NCBI RefSeq assembly: GCF_017743995.1
Contig: NZ_JAGHRB010000014.1
Span: 1 to 64,000 of the forward strand
DNA from: Ruegeria sp. R13_0
GTDB lineage: Bacteria > Pseudomonadota > Alphaproteobacteria > Rhodobacterales > Rhodobacteraceae
DNA: 64,000 nucleotides
Reading direction: 5' to 3'
Shown: one piece after another, positions 37,909 to 46,843 of the stretch
Layout of the letters: each line of letters starts with the position of its first letter
Position numbering within the stretch: position 1 is the stretch's first letter
Notes under the pieces: generated by a model
Databases searched by the model: none
Told to the model about the DNA's origin: nothing
The model's input: the letters and a program-made list of their open reading frames with translations, nothing else
Made by a program: the position numbers and the translations under genes

Positions 37909-38859
37909 ATGACCAAGCCGCCATTGACTTTGCACCTTGCCGCGCCGCGCGGGTTCTGCGCGGGCGTGGATCGCGCCATCAAGATCGTCGAGATGGCACT
38001 GCAGAAATGGGGCGCGCCGGTCTATGTCCGGCACGAGATCGTCCACAACAAATTCGTGGTCGACGGGCTGCGCGCCAAGGGGGCCGTGTTTGTCGAGGAA
38101 CTGGATGAATGCCCAGATGACCGACCGGTGATCTTCTCGGCTCATGGGGTCCCCAAATCCGTCCCTGCCAACGCTGCCCGGCGTGAGATGATCTATGTCG
38201 ATGCCACCTGCCCTCTGGTATCGAAGGTCCATGTTGAGGCGCAGCGCCACTCGGACAACGGCCTGCAGATGATCATGATCGGCCACAAAGGCCACCCCGA
38301 GACCATCGGCACCATGGGACAACTGCCCGAAGGTGAGGTGCTGCTGGTCGAAACCGTAGAAGATGTCGCCACGGTTCAGGTTCGCAATCCCGATCAGCTG
38401 GCCTTTGTCACCCAGACCACCCTGTCGGTTGATGACACCAAGGATATAATCGCGGCGCTTGAAGAGCGGTTCCCCAAGATCGTCGGCCCGCACAAGGAAG
38501 ACATCTGCTACGCCACCACCAACCGGCAAGAGGCCGTGAAAGCCGTCGCGCCGAAAGCGGATGCGCTGCTGGTGGTGGGCGCGCCGAACTCGTCCAACTC
38601 GCGGCGATTGGTCGAAGTCGCCTCACGCGCCGGATGCAACTATGCGCAGTTGGTGCAACGCGCCACCGATATCGACTGGCGCGCGCTTGAGGGAATTTCG
38701 AGCATTGCCATCACTGCCGGGGCTTCAGCCCCCGAAGTGTTGGTCAATGAGGTCATCGAGGCGTTCGGCGATCACTACGACGTCACCGTCGCCCTCGTGG
38801 AAACCGCCGTCGAAAACGTCGAGTTCAAAGTCCCCCGCGTGCTGAGGCAACCGGCATGA
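37909..38859 (+). CDS. ispH: 4-hydroxy-3-methylbut-2-enyl diphosphate reductase
   Basis: A 316-residue iron-sulfur enzyme that makes IPP and DMAPP, the last step of the MEP pathway. The three cluster-binding cysteines are seen: Cys17 in RGFCAGV, Cys101 in DATCPLV and Cys200 in [11 protein letters not shown]. Other motifs are HEIVHN, FSAHGV and the late TAGASAPE. The ATG at 37909 has aaggag upstream; the open-frame start at 37888 is not supported. It overlaps the next gene by four bases. Confidence 0.97.
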   Translation: MTKPPLTLHLAAPRGFCAGVDRAIKIVEMALQKWGAPVYVRHEIVHNKFVVDGLRAKGAVFVEELDECPDDRPVIFSAHGVPKSVPANAARREMIYVDATCPLVSKVHVEAQRHSDNGLQMIMIGHKGHPETIGTMGQLPEGEVLLVETVEDVATVQVRNPDQLAFVTQTTLSVDDTKDIIAALEERFPKIVGPHKEDICYATTNRQEAVKAVAPKADALLVVGAPNSSNSRRLVEVASRAGCNYAQLVQRATDIDWRALEGISSIAITAGASAPEVLVNEVIEAFGDHYDVTVALVETAVENVEFKVPRVLRQPA

Positions 38860-39308
38860 ACGGCGTCCCCAAATCCGCGCTCTATCTAGGGTTGGCGGGG
38901 CTGATCCCGTTCATTTGGGGGGCGCTGACTTATCTGAACTCGGACCTCCACGATCTGGGCACGCGCGAGTTGGGCTCTCGTTTTGTAGGGCCTTACATCC
39001 AACTGTTCTATGGCTCGGTTATCCTGAGTTTCATGTCAGGTGTCTTGTGGGGCTTTGCCACCAAGACATCGGGCAGCAAGGCGACCGTCAGCTATACCCT
39101 GTCGGTCCTTCCCGCCCTTTGGGCCTTCTTCATGACAGGCGGCGGGCCGATCAGCGCCGGCACCAATCTGATGATCGGCTTTGCCGGGCTTTTGGTGCTG
39201 GACGCCCTGTTCTGGTATTGGGGCCTCGCGCCACGCTGGTGGATGCGATTGCGTATCCTGCTGACGGCCATCGTCCTGCTGTGCCTGGCTGTCGGAGTGT
39301 ATCTATGA
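38856..39308 (+). CDS. DUF3429-family membrane protein
   Basis: A 150-residue protein with four hydrophobic segments (about 7-26, 46-67, 80-93 and 101-148) matching DUF3429, with LGLAGLIPF near the N-terminus and [10 protein letters not shown]. No function is established. It lies between ispH and a methyltransferase with four-base overlaps on both sides. Confidence 0.9.
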   Translation: MNGVPKSALYLGLAGLIPFIWGALTYLNSDLHDLGTRELGSRFVGPYIQLFYGSVILSFMSGVLWGFATKTSGSKATVSYTLSVLPALWAFFMTGGGPISAGTNLMIGFAGLLVLDALFWYWGLAPRWWMRLRILLTAIVLLCLAVGVYL

Positions 39309-39898
39309 GCGATCGTGAGACGATCTCAGTCTATGACGAACAGGCCGCGCGCTACGCGGATCTGACCGATGAAGCCAACACCGAAGACCCGCAACTTACC
39401 CGGTTCATCCAGGCCGTTCCAAAAGGCGGCAAGGTGCTGGATCTGGGCTGCGGTCCCGGTGCCTCATCAGTGATCATGGCGCAGGCGGGGCTGGAGGTTG
39501 AGGCCATGGATGCCTCTGCCGAGATGGTCCGGCTGGCCTCGGCCCACCCGGGATTTTCCGCCCGCCAAGCGGCGTTTTCGGACCTGAAGGCCGAGGGAAT
39601 CTATGACGGCATCTGGGCCAATTTCAGCCTTCTGCACGCCAAACGCGCGGATTTCCCGAACCATCTGGCCGCCATTCACCGGGCGTTGAAACCCAAGGGC
39701 GTCTTCTATATCGCCATGAAGCTGGGACAGGGTGAAGGGCCGGATCGTTTGGGGCGCTTCTACAGCTATTATTCCGAGGAAGACTTGAAAACTTATATGC
39801 AAAAGGCGGGCTTTACCGTCACCGCACGACGACTTGGCAGCGGAACCGGGCTGGATGGCTCGGTCTCGGACTGGATTGGGCTTGCCGCCCATGCCTGA
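39305..39898 (+). CDS. Class I SAM-dependent methyltransferase
   Basis: A 197-residue protein with the SAM-binding motif [12 protein letters not shown] (about 44-55), the acidic loop after strand two ([10 protein letters not shown]) and a [12 protein letters not shown] motif IV region. The substrate is unknown. The ATG at 39305 overlaps the DUF3429 stop (ATGA); the longer open frame beginning inside DUF3429 is read in another phase and is not supported. Its last eight bases overlap rnhA. Confidence 0.92.
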   Translation: MSDRETISVYDEQAARYADLTDEANTEDPQLTRFIQAVPKGGKVLDLGCGPGASSVIMAQAGLEVEAMDASAEMVRLASAHPGFSARQAAFSDLKAEGIYDGIWANFSLLHAKRADFPNHLAAIHRALKPKGVFYIAMKLGQGEGPDRLGRFYSYYSEEDLKTYMQKAGFTVTARRLGSGTGLDGSVSDWIGLAAHA

Positions 39899-40358
39899 GC
39901 TTTTTGCCTATACCGATGGGGCCTGTTCCGGCAATCCCGGTCCCGGTGGCTGGGGAGTGCTGCTGCGCGCTAAGCAGGGCGACTCGGTCTTGAAAGAACG
40001 AGAACTCAAGGGCGGCGAGGCCGAGACCACCAACAACCGGATGGAACTGCTTGCCGCAATCAACGCGCTAGAGGCGCTGGAGCGCGCGTCCAAGATCACC
40101 GTTGTGACCGACAGCGCCTATGTGAAAAACGGCGTGACGGGGTGGATTTTCGGGTGGAAGCGGAACGGTTGGAAAACCTCGAACAAGAAACCCGTCAAGA
40201 ATGTCGACCTGTGGCAGCGGTTGGACGAGGCGCAGGGTCGTCATGACGTGACATGGGAATGGGTCAAAGGCCATGCGGGCCATCCCGAAAACGAAAAAGC
40301 AGATGAGCTGGCCCGCGCGGGCATGGCTCCCTTCAAACCCGCAAAGGCGCAGGAGTGA
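39891..40358 (+). CDS. rnhA: Ribonuclease HI
   Basis: A 155-residue RNase H that cleaves RNA in RNA/DNA hybrids. Catalytic Asp9 ([14 protein letters not shown]), Glu52 (TTNNRMEL), Asp74 (VVTDSAYV) and the Asp138 in [15 protein letters not shown] box are all present. It overlaps the methyltransferase by eight bases and the TRIC gene by four. Confidence 0.97.
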   Translation: MPELFAYTDGACSGNPGPGGWGVLLRAKQGDSVLKERELKGGEAETTNNRMELLAAINALEALERASKITVVTDSAYVKNGVTGWIFGWKRNGWKTSNKKPVKNVDLWQRLDEAQGRHDVTWEWVKGHAGHPENEKADELARAGMAPFKPAKAQE

Positions 40359-40978
40359 GCGCGCTTGCCCTGCTGGACTATGCCTCGGTTCTGGTCTTTG
40401 CGCTGACCGGGGCGCTGGTGGCCAGCCGGGCGCAGCTTGATCTGGTCGGGTTTGCCTTCATCGCCTGCCTGACTGCGGTCGGAGGCGGCACCGTGCGCGA
40501 CCTGCTGCTGGATCGCCATCCCGTCTTCTGGGTCGGCCAGCCGGACTACATCCTGATCGCAGTCGGGGCCGCTGTTCTGGTGTTCTTCACCGCGCATCTG
40601 GTCGAAAGCCGCTATAGCTGGCTGATCTGGCTGGACAGTTTCGCTCTGTCCATTGCCGTAGCTGCAGGGACCGGGGCGGCACTGTCTTTGGACCAATCCG
40701 GCATCATCGTGGTGCTGATGGGCGTCACCACCGGATGCATGGGCGGGTTGATGCGCGATGTGGTCTGCAATGAGGTCCCCCTGGTCCTGAAACAGGGAGA
40801 GCTTTACGTCTCATGCGCGTTTGCCGGTGCCTTGACGGCAGTGGTCGCGACACGGCTTGGGCTCGAAGGCTTGCCCGCGCTGGCGCTATGTGCCGCGATC
40901 TGCTGGGCCTTGCGCGCCGGATCGCTTATCTTCGGCTGGAGGCTTCCCGTCTACAAAGCCCGCCCGCCGCGCCAATAG
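40355..40978 (+). CDS. TRIC-type cation channel family protein (UPF0126)
   Basis: A 207-residue membrane protein from a GTG start with about seven hydrophobic helices. The repeat motifs [13 protein letters not shown] and [17 protein letters not shown], and the later [17 protein letters not shown], identify the UPF0126/TRIC family, which in animals forms K+ channels; the bacterial YicG role is uncertain. It overlaps rnhA by four bases (GTGA). Confidence 0.9.
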   Translation: MSALALLDYASVLVFALTGALVASRAQLDLVGFAFIACLTAVGGGTVRDLLLDRHPVFWVGQPDYILIAVGAAVLVFFTAHLVESRYSWLIWLDSFALSIAVAAGTGAALSLDQSGIIVVLMGVTTGCMGGLMRDVVCNEVPLVLKQGELYVSCAFAGALTAVVATRLGLEGLPALALCAAICWALRAGSLIFGWRLPVYKARPPRQ

Positions 40979-41014
40979 GGCGAATACCGCCCGAAACAAA
41001 CCGAAGGCCCGCTT

Positions 41015-41617
41015 GTGAAACCTGCCCTGTCTTTGCTCGCCGCCAGTGCGCTTTGCCTCGTCGCTTGCGCGGAACCCTACAGCCCGACGCAATTCGTGGC
41101 CCAGGGCGATCAGATCGTCGTCACTGGGGCCATCGATCACACCACTTTGGATACCTTCCGAGAGGTGGCTGCCGACAACCCGCAAATCAAAACGCTTGTC
41201 CTGCAGAGCATCGAAGGATCGGTGGATGACGATGCAAACGTGATCTTCTCGCGCGAGGTCCGCAACCGGGGTTTTGACACGGTCGTGCCGTCCGATGGCA
41301 TGGTCGCCTCGGGTGGGACAGATCTTTTTCTGGCGGGCAACAGGCGCATCTTGCAACCGGGCGCATGCGTCGGCGTTCATAGCTGGGGCGGAGGGGGCAT
41401 TATCGCCACCGAACTGCCCGAGGACGACCCCGAACACGACCGATATCTGGACTATTATGACGATATCGGCGTGTCCGATGATTTCTATTGGTACACGCTA
41501 GAAGTCGCCTCTGAGGACGAAATGCACTGGATGACAGCCGCCGAGGCCAACAGCTACGACATGGCCACCACGCGCGTGGCGCGGCTGGGGTCAACTGCGA
41601 CCTGCGACGCGCGCTGA
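41015..41617 (+). CDS. ClpP-like putative lipoprotein
   Basis: A 200-residue protein from a GTG start with a signal peptide and lipobox LVAC (Cys18). The mature domain resembles the ClpP/crotonase fold: DGMVASGGTDLFLAG (about 94-108, candidate nucleophile Ser99), VGVHSWGG (His122) and a MTAAEANSYDM helix near 173-183, which corresponds to the ClpP segment after the catalytic Asp; Asp168 is a candidate. It therefore might be a periplasmic or outer-leaflet serine protease, or an inactive relative. I see no partner ATPase nearby. It follows TRIC by 36 bp. Confidence 0.82.
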   Translation: MKPALSLLAASALCLVACAEPYSPTQFVAQGDQIVVTGAIDHTTLDTFREVAADNPQIKTLVLQSIEGSVDDDANVIFSREVRNRGFDTVVPSDGMVASGGTDLFLAGNRRILQPGACVGVHSWGGGGIIATELPEDDPEHDRYLDYYDDIGVSDDFYWYTLEVASEDEMHWMTAAEANSYDMATTRVARLGSTATCDAR

Positions 41618-41619
41618 TC

Positions 41620-42441
41620 TCAGCGCGATAACAGCCGCGCGCCGATCTCTTTAACGAATTTCGCGGCCACCATTGCGGTCATGCCATACGGGTCGCGATG
41701 GGGGTTAAGTTCGACAATATCTGCACCGACCAACTGCCCCTCAAAACGATGGATCAGGTTAATCACCTCGCGCGTGCTCAGCCCGCCAGGTTCGTGATGT
41801 GACACGCCCGGCGCAAAGGCCGGGTCCAACGCATCCAGATCCAGCGACAGGTAGACCGGTCCGTCAAAGCTGATCTCCAGCTCGGGACGCCAATTGCGCA
41901 TGTCGATCACCTCGACCCCGAACTTGTCCGCCTGCTCCTGTTGGTGCTTGTTCATGGTGCGGATACCGACCTGCACCAGACGTTTGACCTTGCCGGTCTC
42001 CATCACCCGCGCGAAAGGGCAGCCATGACCCAGAGGGCCGATATCCTGCGTGTCATACAGGTCGGGATGCGAGTCGATATGCAGGATGTTCAGCCCCTCA
42101 TACCGCTCGGCATGGGCCTTGATCAGCGGGAAAGCGACCGAGTGATCTCCGCCCAGAGACAACAGCCGCGCGCCGGTTTCGATCCGCGCGGCGGCACCGG
42201 CCTCGATCCGGTCGATCGGCTCTTGCCCACGCATCTCGAACACATCCAGATTACCGGTATCTTTGAACCGATCCGTGGCCCCCAGATCGGTGCCATCCTC
42301 GGCCGTCAGATTGGCCGCACCGGAATGCAAAGCCTCGCGAATGCGACCGGGCGCAAAGGCCGGACCCTGCAGAAATGAGGAATGCAAATCCAGTGGAACG
42401 CCCATCAGGGCAACATCACCAGCGTTCAGATCACAAGGCAT
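41620..42441 (-). CDS. Ureohydrolase (agmatinase/arginase family)
   Basis: A 273-residue metal enzyme with the three Mn sites: GGDHS (His100), DSHPD (Asp123, His125, Asp127; the usual form is DAHxD) and SLDLDALDPAFAPG (Asp201, Asp203). It hydrolyses a guanidino compound to urea and an amine; agmatine, arginine or guanidinobutyrate are possible. The proline at DSHPD is slightly unusual. It is convergent with the ClpP-like gene, 2 bp apart. Confidence 0.9.
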   Translation of the reverse strand: MPCDLNAGDVALMGVPLDLHSSFLQGPAFAPGRIREALHSGAANLTAEDGTDLGATDRFKDTGNLDVFEMRGQEPIDRIEAGAAARIETGARLLSLGGDHSVAFPLIKAHAERYEGLNILHIDSHPDLYDTQDIGPLGHGCPFARVMETGKVKRLVQVGIRTMNKHQQEQADKFGVEVIDMRNWRPELEISFDGPVYLSLDLDALDPAFAPGVSHHEPGGLSTREVINLIHRFEGQLVGADIVELNPHRDPYGMTAMVAAKFVKEIGARLLSR

Positions 42442-42500
42442 GGGTCACCTGCTTAAAAACTCGGCTTGATCTGGCGGCGACCCAAGGGAAAGGTCAAGCC

Positions 42501-42737
42501 TTATCGGCGCTTTAAGCTCTGCCAGATCCAGATCACCAGCAACGCGCCCAGCACGGCCCCTACAAAACCGGACAACCAGCCGGAAACGGTGATCAGTGTG
42601 CGCAACAGGAATCCGCCGACCAAGGCACCGACGATACCGATCAGCATGGTCGTGGGAATATCGGCCTCGATCCGCATCAGGCGGGTGGCGAGGAACCCTG
42701 CGGCGGCTCCGATCACGATCAGGGCGACAACAGGCAT
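42501..42737 (-). CDS. GlsB/YeaQ/YmgE-type small membrane protein
   Basis: A 78-residue protein with three hydrophobic segments and Gly-rich repeats (AAAGFLATRLMR, IGIVGALVGGFLL, GFVGAVLGALLVIWIW). The family, also called transglycosylase-associated, has no known biochemical role and is often linked to stress. It follows a related gene by one base. Confidence 0.85.
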   Translation of the reverse strand: MPVVALIVIGAAAGFLATRLMRIEADIPTTMLIGIVGALVGGFLLRTLITVSGWLSGFVGAVLGALLVIWIWQSLKRR

Positions 42738-42738
42738 G

Positions 42739-42975
42739 TCATCGCCTCCAATGGGTCGGCACGATGATCAGCGCACCGATTGAGGACAGAACCGCGTCCA
42801 GCCCAGGCGGGCCAAAGCTGATGCCGAACATGATGCGGACGAAGTAGAACAGGAACGCGCCGCCAACGCAGATGATGATGGACTGCAGGTAACCGTTATG
42901 GGTGAATTCGGTCTTCTCGGACAGGTAGCCGACTATCCCGGCAATAACGACGGTGCCCATCAGGACCATGAACAT
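42739..42975 (-). CDS. Small membrane protein resembling GlsB family
   Basis: A 78-residue protein with three hydrophobic segments (VLMGTVVIAGIVGYL, SIIICVGGAFLFYFV, and GALIIV), separated by the polar EKTEFTHNG. It resembles the neighbouring GlsB-type protein in size and layout but differs in sequence, so a family call is only moderate. The start lies 6 bp after fmt's stop. Confidence 0.75.
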   Translation of the reverse strand: MFMVLMGTVVIAGIVGYLSEKTEFTHNGYLQSIIICVGGAFLFYFVRIMFGISFGPPGLDAVLSSIGALIIVPTHWRR

Positions 42976-42981
42976 CTGTCT

Positions 42982-43896
42982 CTACTCCGATGTCAGGCGG
43001 GTGCCGACCGGGATGGGCCAGCCCCGCAGAAAGGTTTCCCTATCCTGCGCGCCTTTGCCTGCCCGTTGCAAGCGCAACAGTTCAACCGCGCCCTGCCCGC
43101 AGGCGATATGCAATTCGGCTGTCAGGACCTCTCCCGGGGCGCCCTGCCCCTCGGCCACGCGTGAAGCCAGCAGCTTGAGGCGCGCGCCCTCCATCTCGGT
43201 CCACGCGCCGGGAAAGGGCGACAGACCCCGGATCTGGCGGTCGACCTCAACTGCGGGTCGGGACCAGTCGACCCGCGCCTCGGACTTGTCGATCTTTGAG
43301 GCGTAGGTGACGCCCTCGTCGGGTTGTGGCTGAGGGGTGAGGTCCGGCAGCTGGGTCAAGGCTTCGGTGATCAACGCAGCTCCCATGGTCGAGAGCCTGT
43401 CGTGTAGCAGCGCGGTGGTTTCCTCAGGTTCAATCGGCGTGGCCTGACGCATCAGAACGGGGCCCGTGTCCAAACCCGCCTCCATCTGCATGATGCAGAT
43501 CCCGGTTTCCGCGTCGCCCGACATGATCGCGCGATGGATCGGCGCGGCCCCGCGCCAGCGTGGCAACAGGCTCGCATGGATGTTCAGGCAACCCTGCGCA
43601 GGTGCGTCCAGAATGGCCTGAGGCAGAAGCAGGCCATAGGCGACGACCACCGCCACATCCGCGTTCAAAGCGGCAAACGCGGCCTGTTCTTCGGGCGATT
43701 TCAGCGAGACTGGATGTCGGACCTCTAGCCCCAACGCCTCGGCCCGCGCATGGACAGGCGTCGGGCGGTCCTTCTTACCCCGACCAGCGGGGCGCGGGGG
43801 CTGGCAATAGACGGCGGCGATCTCATGCCCCGCATCGACCAGAGCATCCAATACCGGGACCGAGAAATCGGGCGTGCCCATGAAAATTAGTCGCAT
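42982..43896 (-). CDS. fmt: Methionyl-tRNA formyltransferase
   Basis: A 304-residue enzyme that formylates initiator Met-tRNA. Conserved parts are [15 protein letters not shown] (5-19), the [16 protein letters not shown] linker, [17 protein letters not shown] near 105-121 and the GLDTGPVL block near 144-151. It forms a unit with two deformylase-type genes, of which the immediately upstream one is degenerate. Confidence 0.96.
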   Translation of the reverse strand: MRLIFMGTPDFSVPVLDALVDAGHEIAAVYCQPPRPAGRGKKDRPTPVHARAEALGLEVRHPVSLKSPEEQAAFAALNADVAVVVAYGLLLPQAILDAPAQGCLNIHASLLPRWRGAAPIHRAIMSGDAETGICIMQMEAGLDTGPVLMRQATPIEPEETTALLHDRLSTMGAALITEALTQLPDLTPQPQPDEGVTYASKIDKSEARVDWSRPAVEVDRQIRGLSPFPGAWTEMEGARLKLLASRVAEGQGAPGEVLTAELHIACGQGAVELLRLQRAGKGAQDRETFLRGWPIPVGTRLTSE

Positions 43897-43939
43897 GTTC
43901 CGCTCCGGTCAGTTTCCGGGTGCCGGGCTAAAGCCCGAC

Positions 43940-44434
43940 CTACCCCTGTTTCTTGGCTTTACGCAGCAGCATGTCGCGTTTGACTTTGCTGAGGCGGTCG
44001 AAATACATCCGGCCGTTCAGATGGTCGATCTGGTGCTGTACGCTGGTGGCCTCGATCCCCACGAAATCGCGGCGGTCAATGATGCCCTGTTCGTTCAGGA
44101 ATTTGACCGTCACGGCCCGAGGGCGTTTCACCTTGGCCGACACACCCGGCAGGTTCGGGCTGGCCTCATCATGTTCGCGTAACTCGATCGAGCTGTGCAG
44201 GATTTCCGGGTTCGCCAGTTTTATCACCCGACCTCGCTCAGCCGAGCCATCGACAACGGCCAGACGTAGCATCACCCCGATCTGAGGCGCGGCGAGGCCA
44301 ACACCGGGCATCGCCTCCATCGTGTCGATCATATCGTCCCAGATGGCGCGGATCTCATCGGTGATCTCAGACACATCCTCGGCCTTGGTCCGCAAGCGTT
44401 TGTCCGGCCACGGCAGGCAGGTGCGGACACTCAT
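43940..44434 (-). CDS. Degenerate peptide deformylase paralogue
   Basis: A 164-residue protein of the deformylase fold with an intact first motif GVGLAAPQ (about 44-51). The second motif, normally EGCLS, reads DEASPNLP, so the metal-binding cysteine is Ser92; the third, normally HEIDH, reads HQIDH, so the catalytic Glu is Gln135 (the histidines His134 and His138 remain). The enzyme is therefore probably inactive as a deformylase, or has another role. Its start overlaps the canonical def stop by four bases (ATGA), indicating co-translation and a conserved pair. Two independent active-site changes in an intact reading frame argue against simple decay. Confidence 0.93.
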   Translation of the reverse strand: MSVRTCLPWPDKRLRTKAEDVSEITDEIRAIWDDMIDTMEAMPGVGLAAPQIGVMLRLAVVDGSAERGRVIKLANPEILHSSIELREHDEASPNLPGVSAKVKRPRAVTVKFLNEQGIIDRRDFVGIEATSVQHQIDHLNGRMYFDRLSKVKRDMLLRKAKKQG

Positions 44435-44949
44435 GTGCGGGCCTTCTCGCGCTTGAGCTTTTGCATTTTGCGGGTGATCATCTGCCGTTTCAGCGGCTTG
44501 AGGTAGTCGATGAACAACTTGCCATCCAAGTGGTCGATCTCATGCTGCACGCAGGTGGCCCAGAGCCCATCAAAGGTTTCCTGCTGCGCGTTGCCGTTCT
44601 GGTCCATCCAGGCCACCTCGACGGTTTTAGGCCGCGTGACCTCGGCATATTGATCCGGAATCGACAGGCAGCCTTCCTCGTAGACGTTGGTTTCGTCCGA
44701 CGAGGCGATGATTTCGGGGTTGAACATGACCAGCGGACGGGGGGCCTCGCCTTCTTCCTTGACGCAATCGAGAACGATCAGGCGATCCAGCACTCCGATC
44801 TGCGGCGCGGCCAGACCAATGCCGGGCGCATCATACATGGTCTCAAGCATGTCATCGGCCAGCTTGCGCAGATCATCTGACAGATCGGCAACCGGGGCGC
44901 AGAGTTTTTTCAGGCGAGGATCGGGATGGATCAGAATAGGGCGTTTCAT
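44431..44949 (-). CDS. def: Peptide deformylase
   Basis: A 172-residue iron enzyme that removes formyl groups from new proteins. All three motifs are canonical: GIGLAAPQ (43-50), EEGCLSIPD (Cys94) and QHEIDHLDG (His136, Glu137, His140). It is the active partner of the degenerate copy downstream and of fmt. It begins 94 bp from the divergent PatB gene. Confidence 0.97.
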   Translation of the reverse strand: MKRPILIHPDPRLKKLCAPVADLSDDLRKLADDMLETMYDAPGIGLAAPQIGVLDRLIVLDCVKEEGEAPRPLVMFNPEIIASSDETNVYEEGCLSIPDQYAEVTRPKTVEVAWMDQNGNAQQETFDGLWATCVQHEIDHLDGKLFIDYLKPLKRQMITRKMQKLKREKART

Positions 44950-45043
44950 GAGGCTGATTTAGGGCATCCCGCCCGTCGCCGCAACGCCCCCCTTGCACCC
45001 GCCCGATTTGTAGTTAGCTTTCGCCTCGACAGATGGAGCAGAC

Positions 45044-46216
45044 ATGACTTTCAATACCCCAACCGACCGCCGCGGCACCCACAGTTCAAAATGGGACAAG
45101 ATGGAGCAACTCTACGGCGTATCCCCCGATGATGGGCTGGCGATGTGGACGGCAGATTCCGACTATCAGACCGCGCCTTGCGTGATTGATGCGGTGCGCT
45201 GTGCAGCTGAGCATGGGGTCTTCGGCTATTCGTGGAAACACCCTGAATATCTGGCTTCGGTTCAGTGGTGGATGCAAACCCGCCATGACTGGCAGATCGA
45301 CACCGATTGGGTGCTGACCTCGCAGGGCTTGGGCAATGCAATCGCCCTCTGTCTGGATGTCTGGAGCGAACCGGGCGATGGCGCTGTGATCTTCACGCCC
45401 GTTTACCATGAGTTTGCCCATAAGGTGAACAAATCCGGACGCCGCGTGGTGGAATGCCCGTTGGTGCGCGAGGGAGACAGCTACGCGATTGATCTGGACG
45501 ACGCGCAGTCGCGCTTGGACGGGTCGGAGAAGCTGCTGCTGTGGTGTTCGCCGCAAAACCCGTCGGGCCGGGTTTGGACGACTGAGGAGCTGCGCTCCGT
45601 GGCTGAATTCGCCGGGCGCAACGGGCTGATTCTGGTTTCGGATGAGATCCATCATGATCTGGTTTACCCGGGGGCGAAGTTCGTCCCGATGGATGTCGCA
45701 GCACCTGAGGCACGGCCTTGGACCGTGACCCTTACGGCGGCATCGAAGACGTTCAACATTGCGGGACAGCGCACCGGCAACATGATCATCCCCGATCCGA
45801 AACTGCGCGCGGCGATGCGCCACCGGCTGGACACGTTGGACTATGAACCAAGCGCCCTTGGCGTGGCCATGATCACCGCCGCCTACACGCCCGAAGGGGC
45901 GGAGTGGGTGGATGCTCAGGTCGCGCATCTGAATGGAAACCGCCAGCTGTTTGACGCCACGATCGCCGAGATTCCCGGCCTTTGGTCGATGCCCCTACAG
46001 GCAACCTATCTGGCTTGGGTCGATTTCTCGGGCACCGGGATGAGCCATGATGAGTTTGTTCGACGCCTACGCAAGGATGCGCGCATCGCGACCTCGTCAG
46101 GCCCCGGGTTTGGTGCGGGCGGCGAGACTTTCGAACGCTTCAATCTTGCCACCCAACGCGCCCGCGTCGAAGAGGCCTGCGCGCGGCTGAAGCAGGCGTT
46201 CGGGGATCTGCAGTAA
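45044..46216 (+). CDS. PatB/MalY-family aminotransferase-fold C-S lyase
   Basis: A 390-residue PLP enzyme of the cystathionine beta-lyase PatB type. PLP lysine Lys235 lies in TAASKTFNIAG, with CSPQNPSGRVW (168-178) and VSDEIHHDLVY (198-208) as the typical upstream motifs. It may cleave cystathionine or other C-S bonds to pyruvate, ammonia and a thiol. It is followed by the L,D-transpeptidase gene after 3 bp. Confidence 0.92.
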   Translation: MTFNTPTDRRGTHSSKWDKMEQLYGVSPDDGLAMWTADSDYQTAPCVIDAVRCAAEHGVFGYSWKHPEYLASVQWWMQTRHDWQIDTDWVLTSQGLGNAIALCLDVWSEPGDGAVIFTPVYHEFAHKVNKSGRRVVECPLVREGDSYAIDLDDAQSRLDGSEKLLLWCSPQNPSGRVWTTEELRSVAEFAGRNGLILVSDEIHHDLVYPGAKFVPMDVAAPEARPWTVTLTAASKTFNIAGQRTGNMIIPDPKLRAAMRHRLDTLDYEPSALGVAMITAAYTPEGAEWVDAQVAHLNGNRQLFDATIAEIPGLWSMPLQATYLAWVDFSGTGMSHDEFVRRLRKDARIATSSGPGFGAGGETFERFNLATQRARVEEACARLKQAFGDLQ

Positions 46217-46219
46217 CGG

Positions 46220-46747
46220 ATGCGCCTGCTGGCTCGGATCACGCTGGTCTTTCTGATCGCAGCGCTAGGCTGGATCGGCTGGCAGAGATACTGGCCGCGC
46301 CCTCCCGCGCCTGCCGTGGCGCCTGACGCTGCACAGATCGACCACATTCTGATCGAAAAATCTGCCCGTCGCCTGACCGCAACGTTGGACGGCGCCATCG
46401 TACTGCAGAGCGAGATTGCGTTGGGGTTCGCACCGGAAGGGGACAAGGAGCAGGAAGGTGACGGTAAGACGCCCGTCGGAGTGTTCACCATCGACCGCCG
46501 CAATCCGAACAGTGCGTTCCACCTGTCACTTGGGATCGACTACCCTCAACCCGATGACATCGCCCGCGCCCAGCAACAGGGCATAGACCCCGGCGGAGAT
46601 ATCTTCATTCACGGGCAACCAAACGGCGTTGTTGGCCTCACCCTGCCCGGAGACTGGACGCTTGGCTGTATCGCTTTGTCCAATGACGAGATGGCCCAGC
46701 TGTGGAGCCTGACTCCGACCGGAACGACCGTCGAAATTCGACCCTAG
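46220..46747 (+). CDS. L,D-transpeptidase (YkuD domain)
   Basis: A 175-residue exported protein with an N-terminal membrane anchor (about 8-22) and a YkuD domain. The catalytic block has His131 in FIHGQPN and Cys150 in WTLGCIALSN, and DGKTPVGVFTIDRRNP precedes it. These enzymes form 3-3 peptidoglycan cross-links or attach lipoproteins. The Ala in GCIAL, where Arg is more common, is a minor variation. An inverted-repeat element begins 3 bp after its stop. Confidence 0.9.
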   Translation: MRLLARITLVFLIAALGWIGWQRYWPRPPAPAVAPDAAQIDHILIEKSARRLTATLDGAIVLQSEIALGFAPEGDKEQEGDGKTPVGVFTIDRRNPNSAFHLSLGIDYPQPDDIARAQQQGIDPGGDIFIHGQPNGVVGLTLPGDWTLGCIALSNDEMAQLWSLTPTGTTVEIRP

Positions 46748-46749
46748 AT

Positions 46750-46841
46750 CGTTTTGCGTTTGATTTGAGGCGGCATACGCTGCCTCTCCCTTCGGTCGAA
46801 CGCGCCTTTCAATGGACTTGCCTCAAGTAAAACGCAAAACG
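46750..46841. repeat. 92-bp element with 22-bp terminal inverted repeats
   Basis: The ends are inverted copies: cgttttgcgttt followed by gatttgaggc at 46750-46771, and gcctcaagta followed by aaacgcaaaacg at 46820-46841, matching at 20 of 22 positions. The core of about 48 bp contains an smaller gcctctccc-ttcgg segment and no reading frame. The size and long inverted ends fit a miniature element of the MITE type. It lies exactly between convergent genes, so as RNA it would fold into a long hairpin and could also end transcription. Confidence 0.8.
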
Positions 46842-46843
46842 CT

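Noticed and set aside
38915-39898. A 327-codon frame reading through DUF3429 into the methyltransferase
   Set aside because: Its first 130 codons lie in another frame of the DUF3429 gene, and the ATGA overlap gives a better start.
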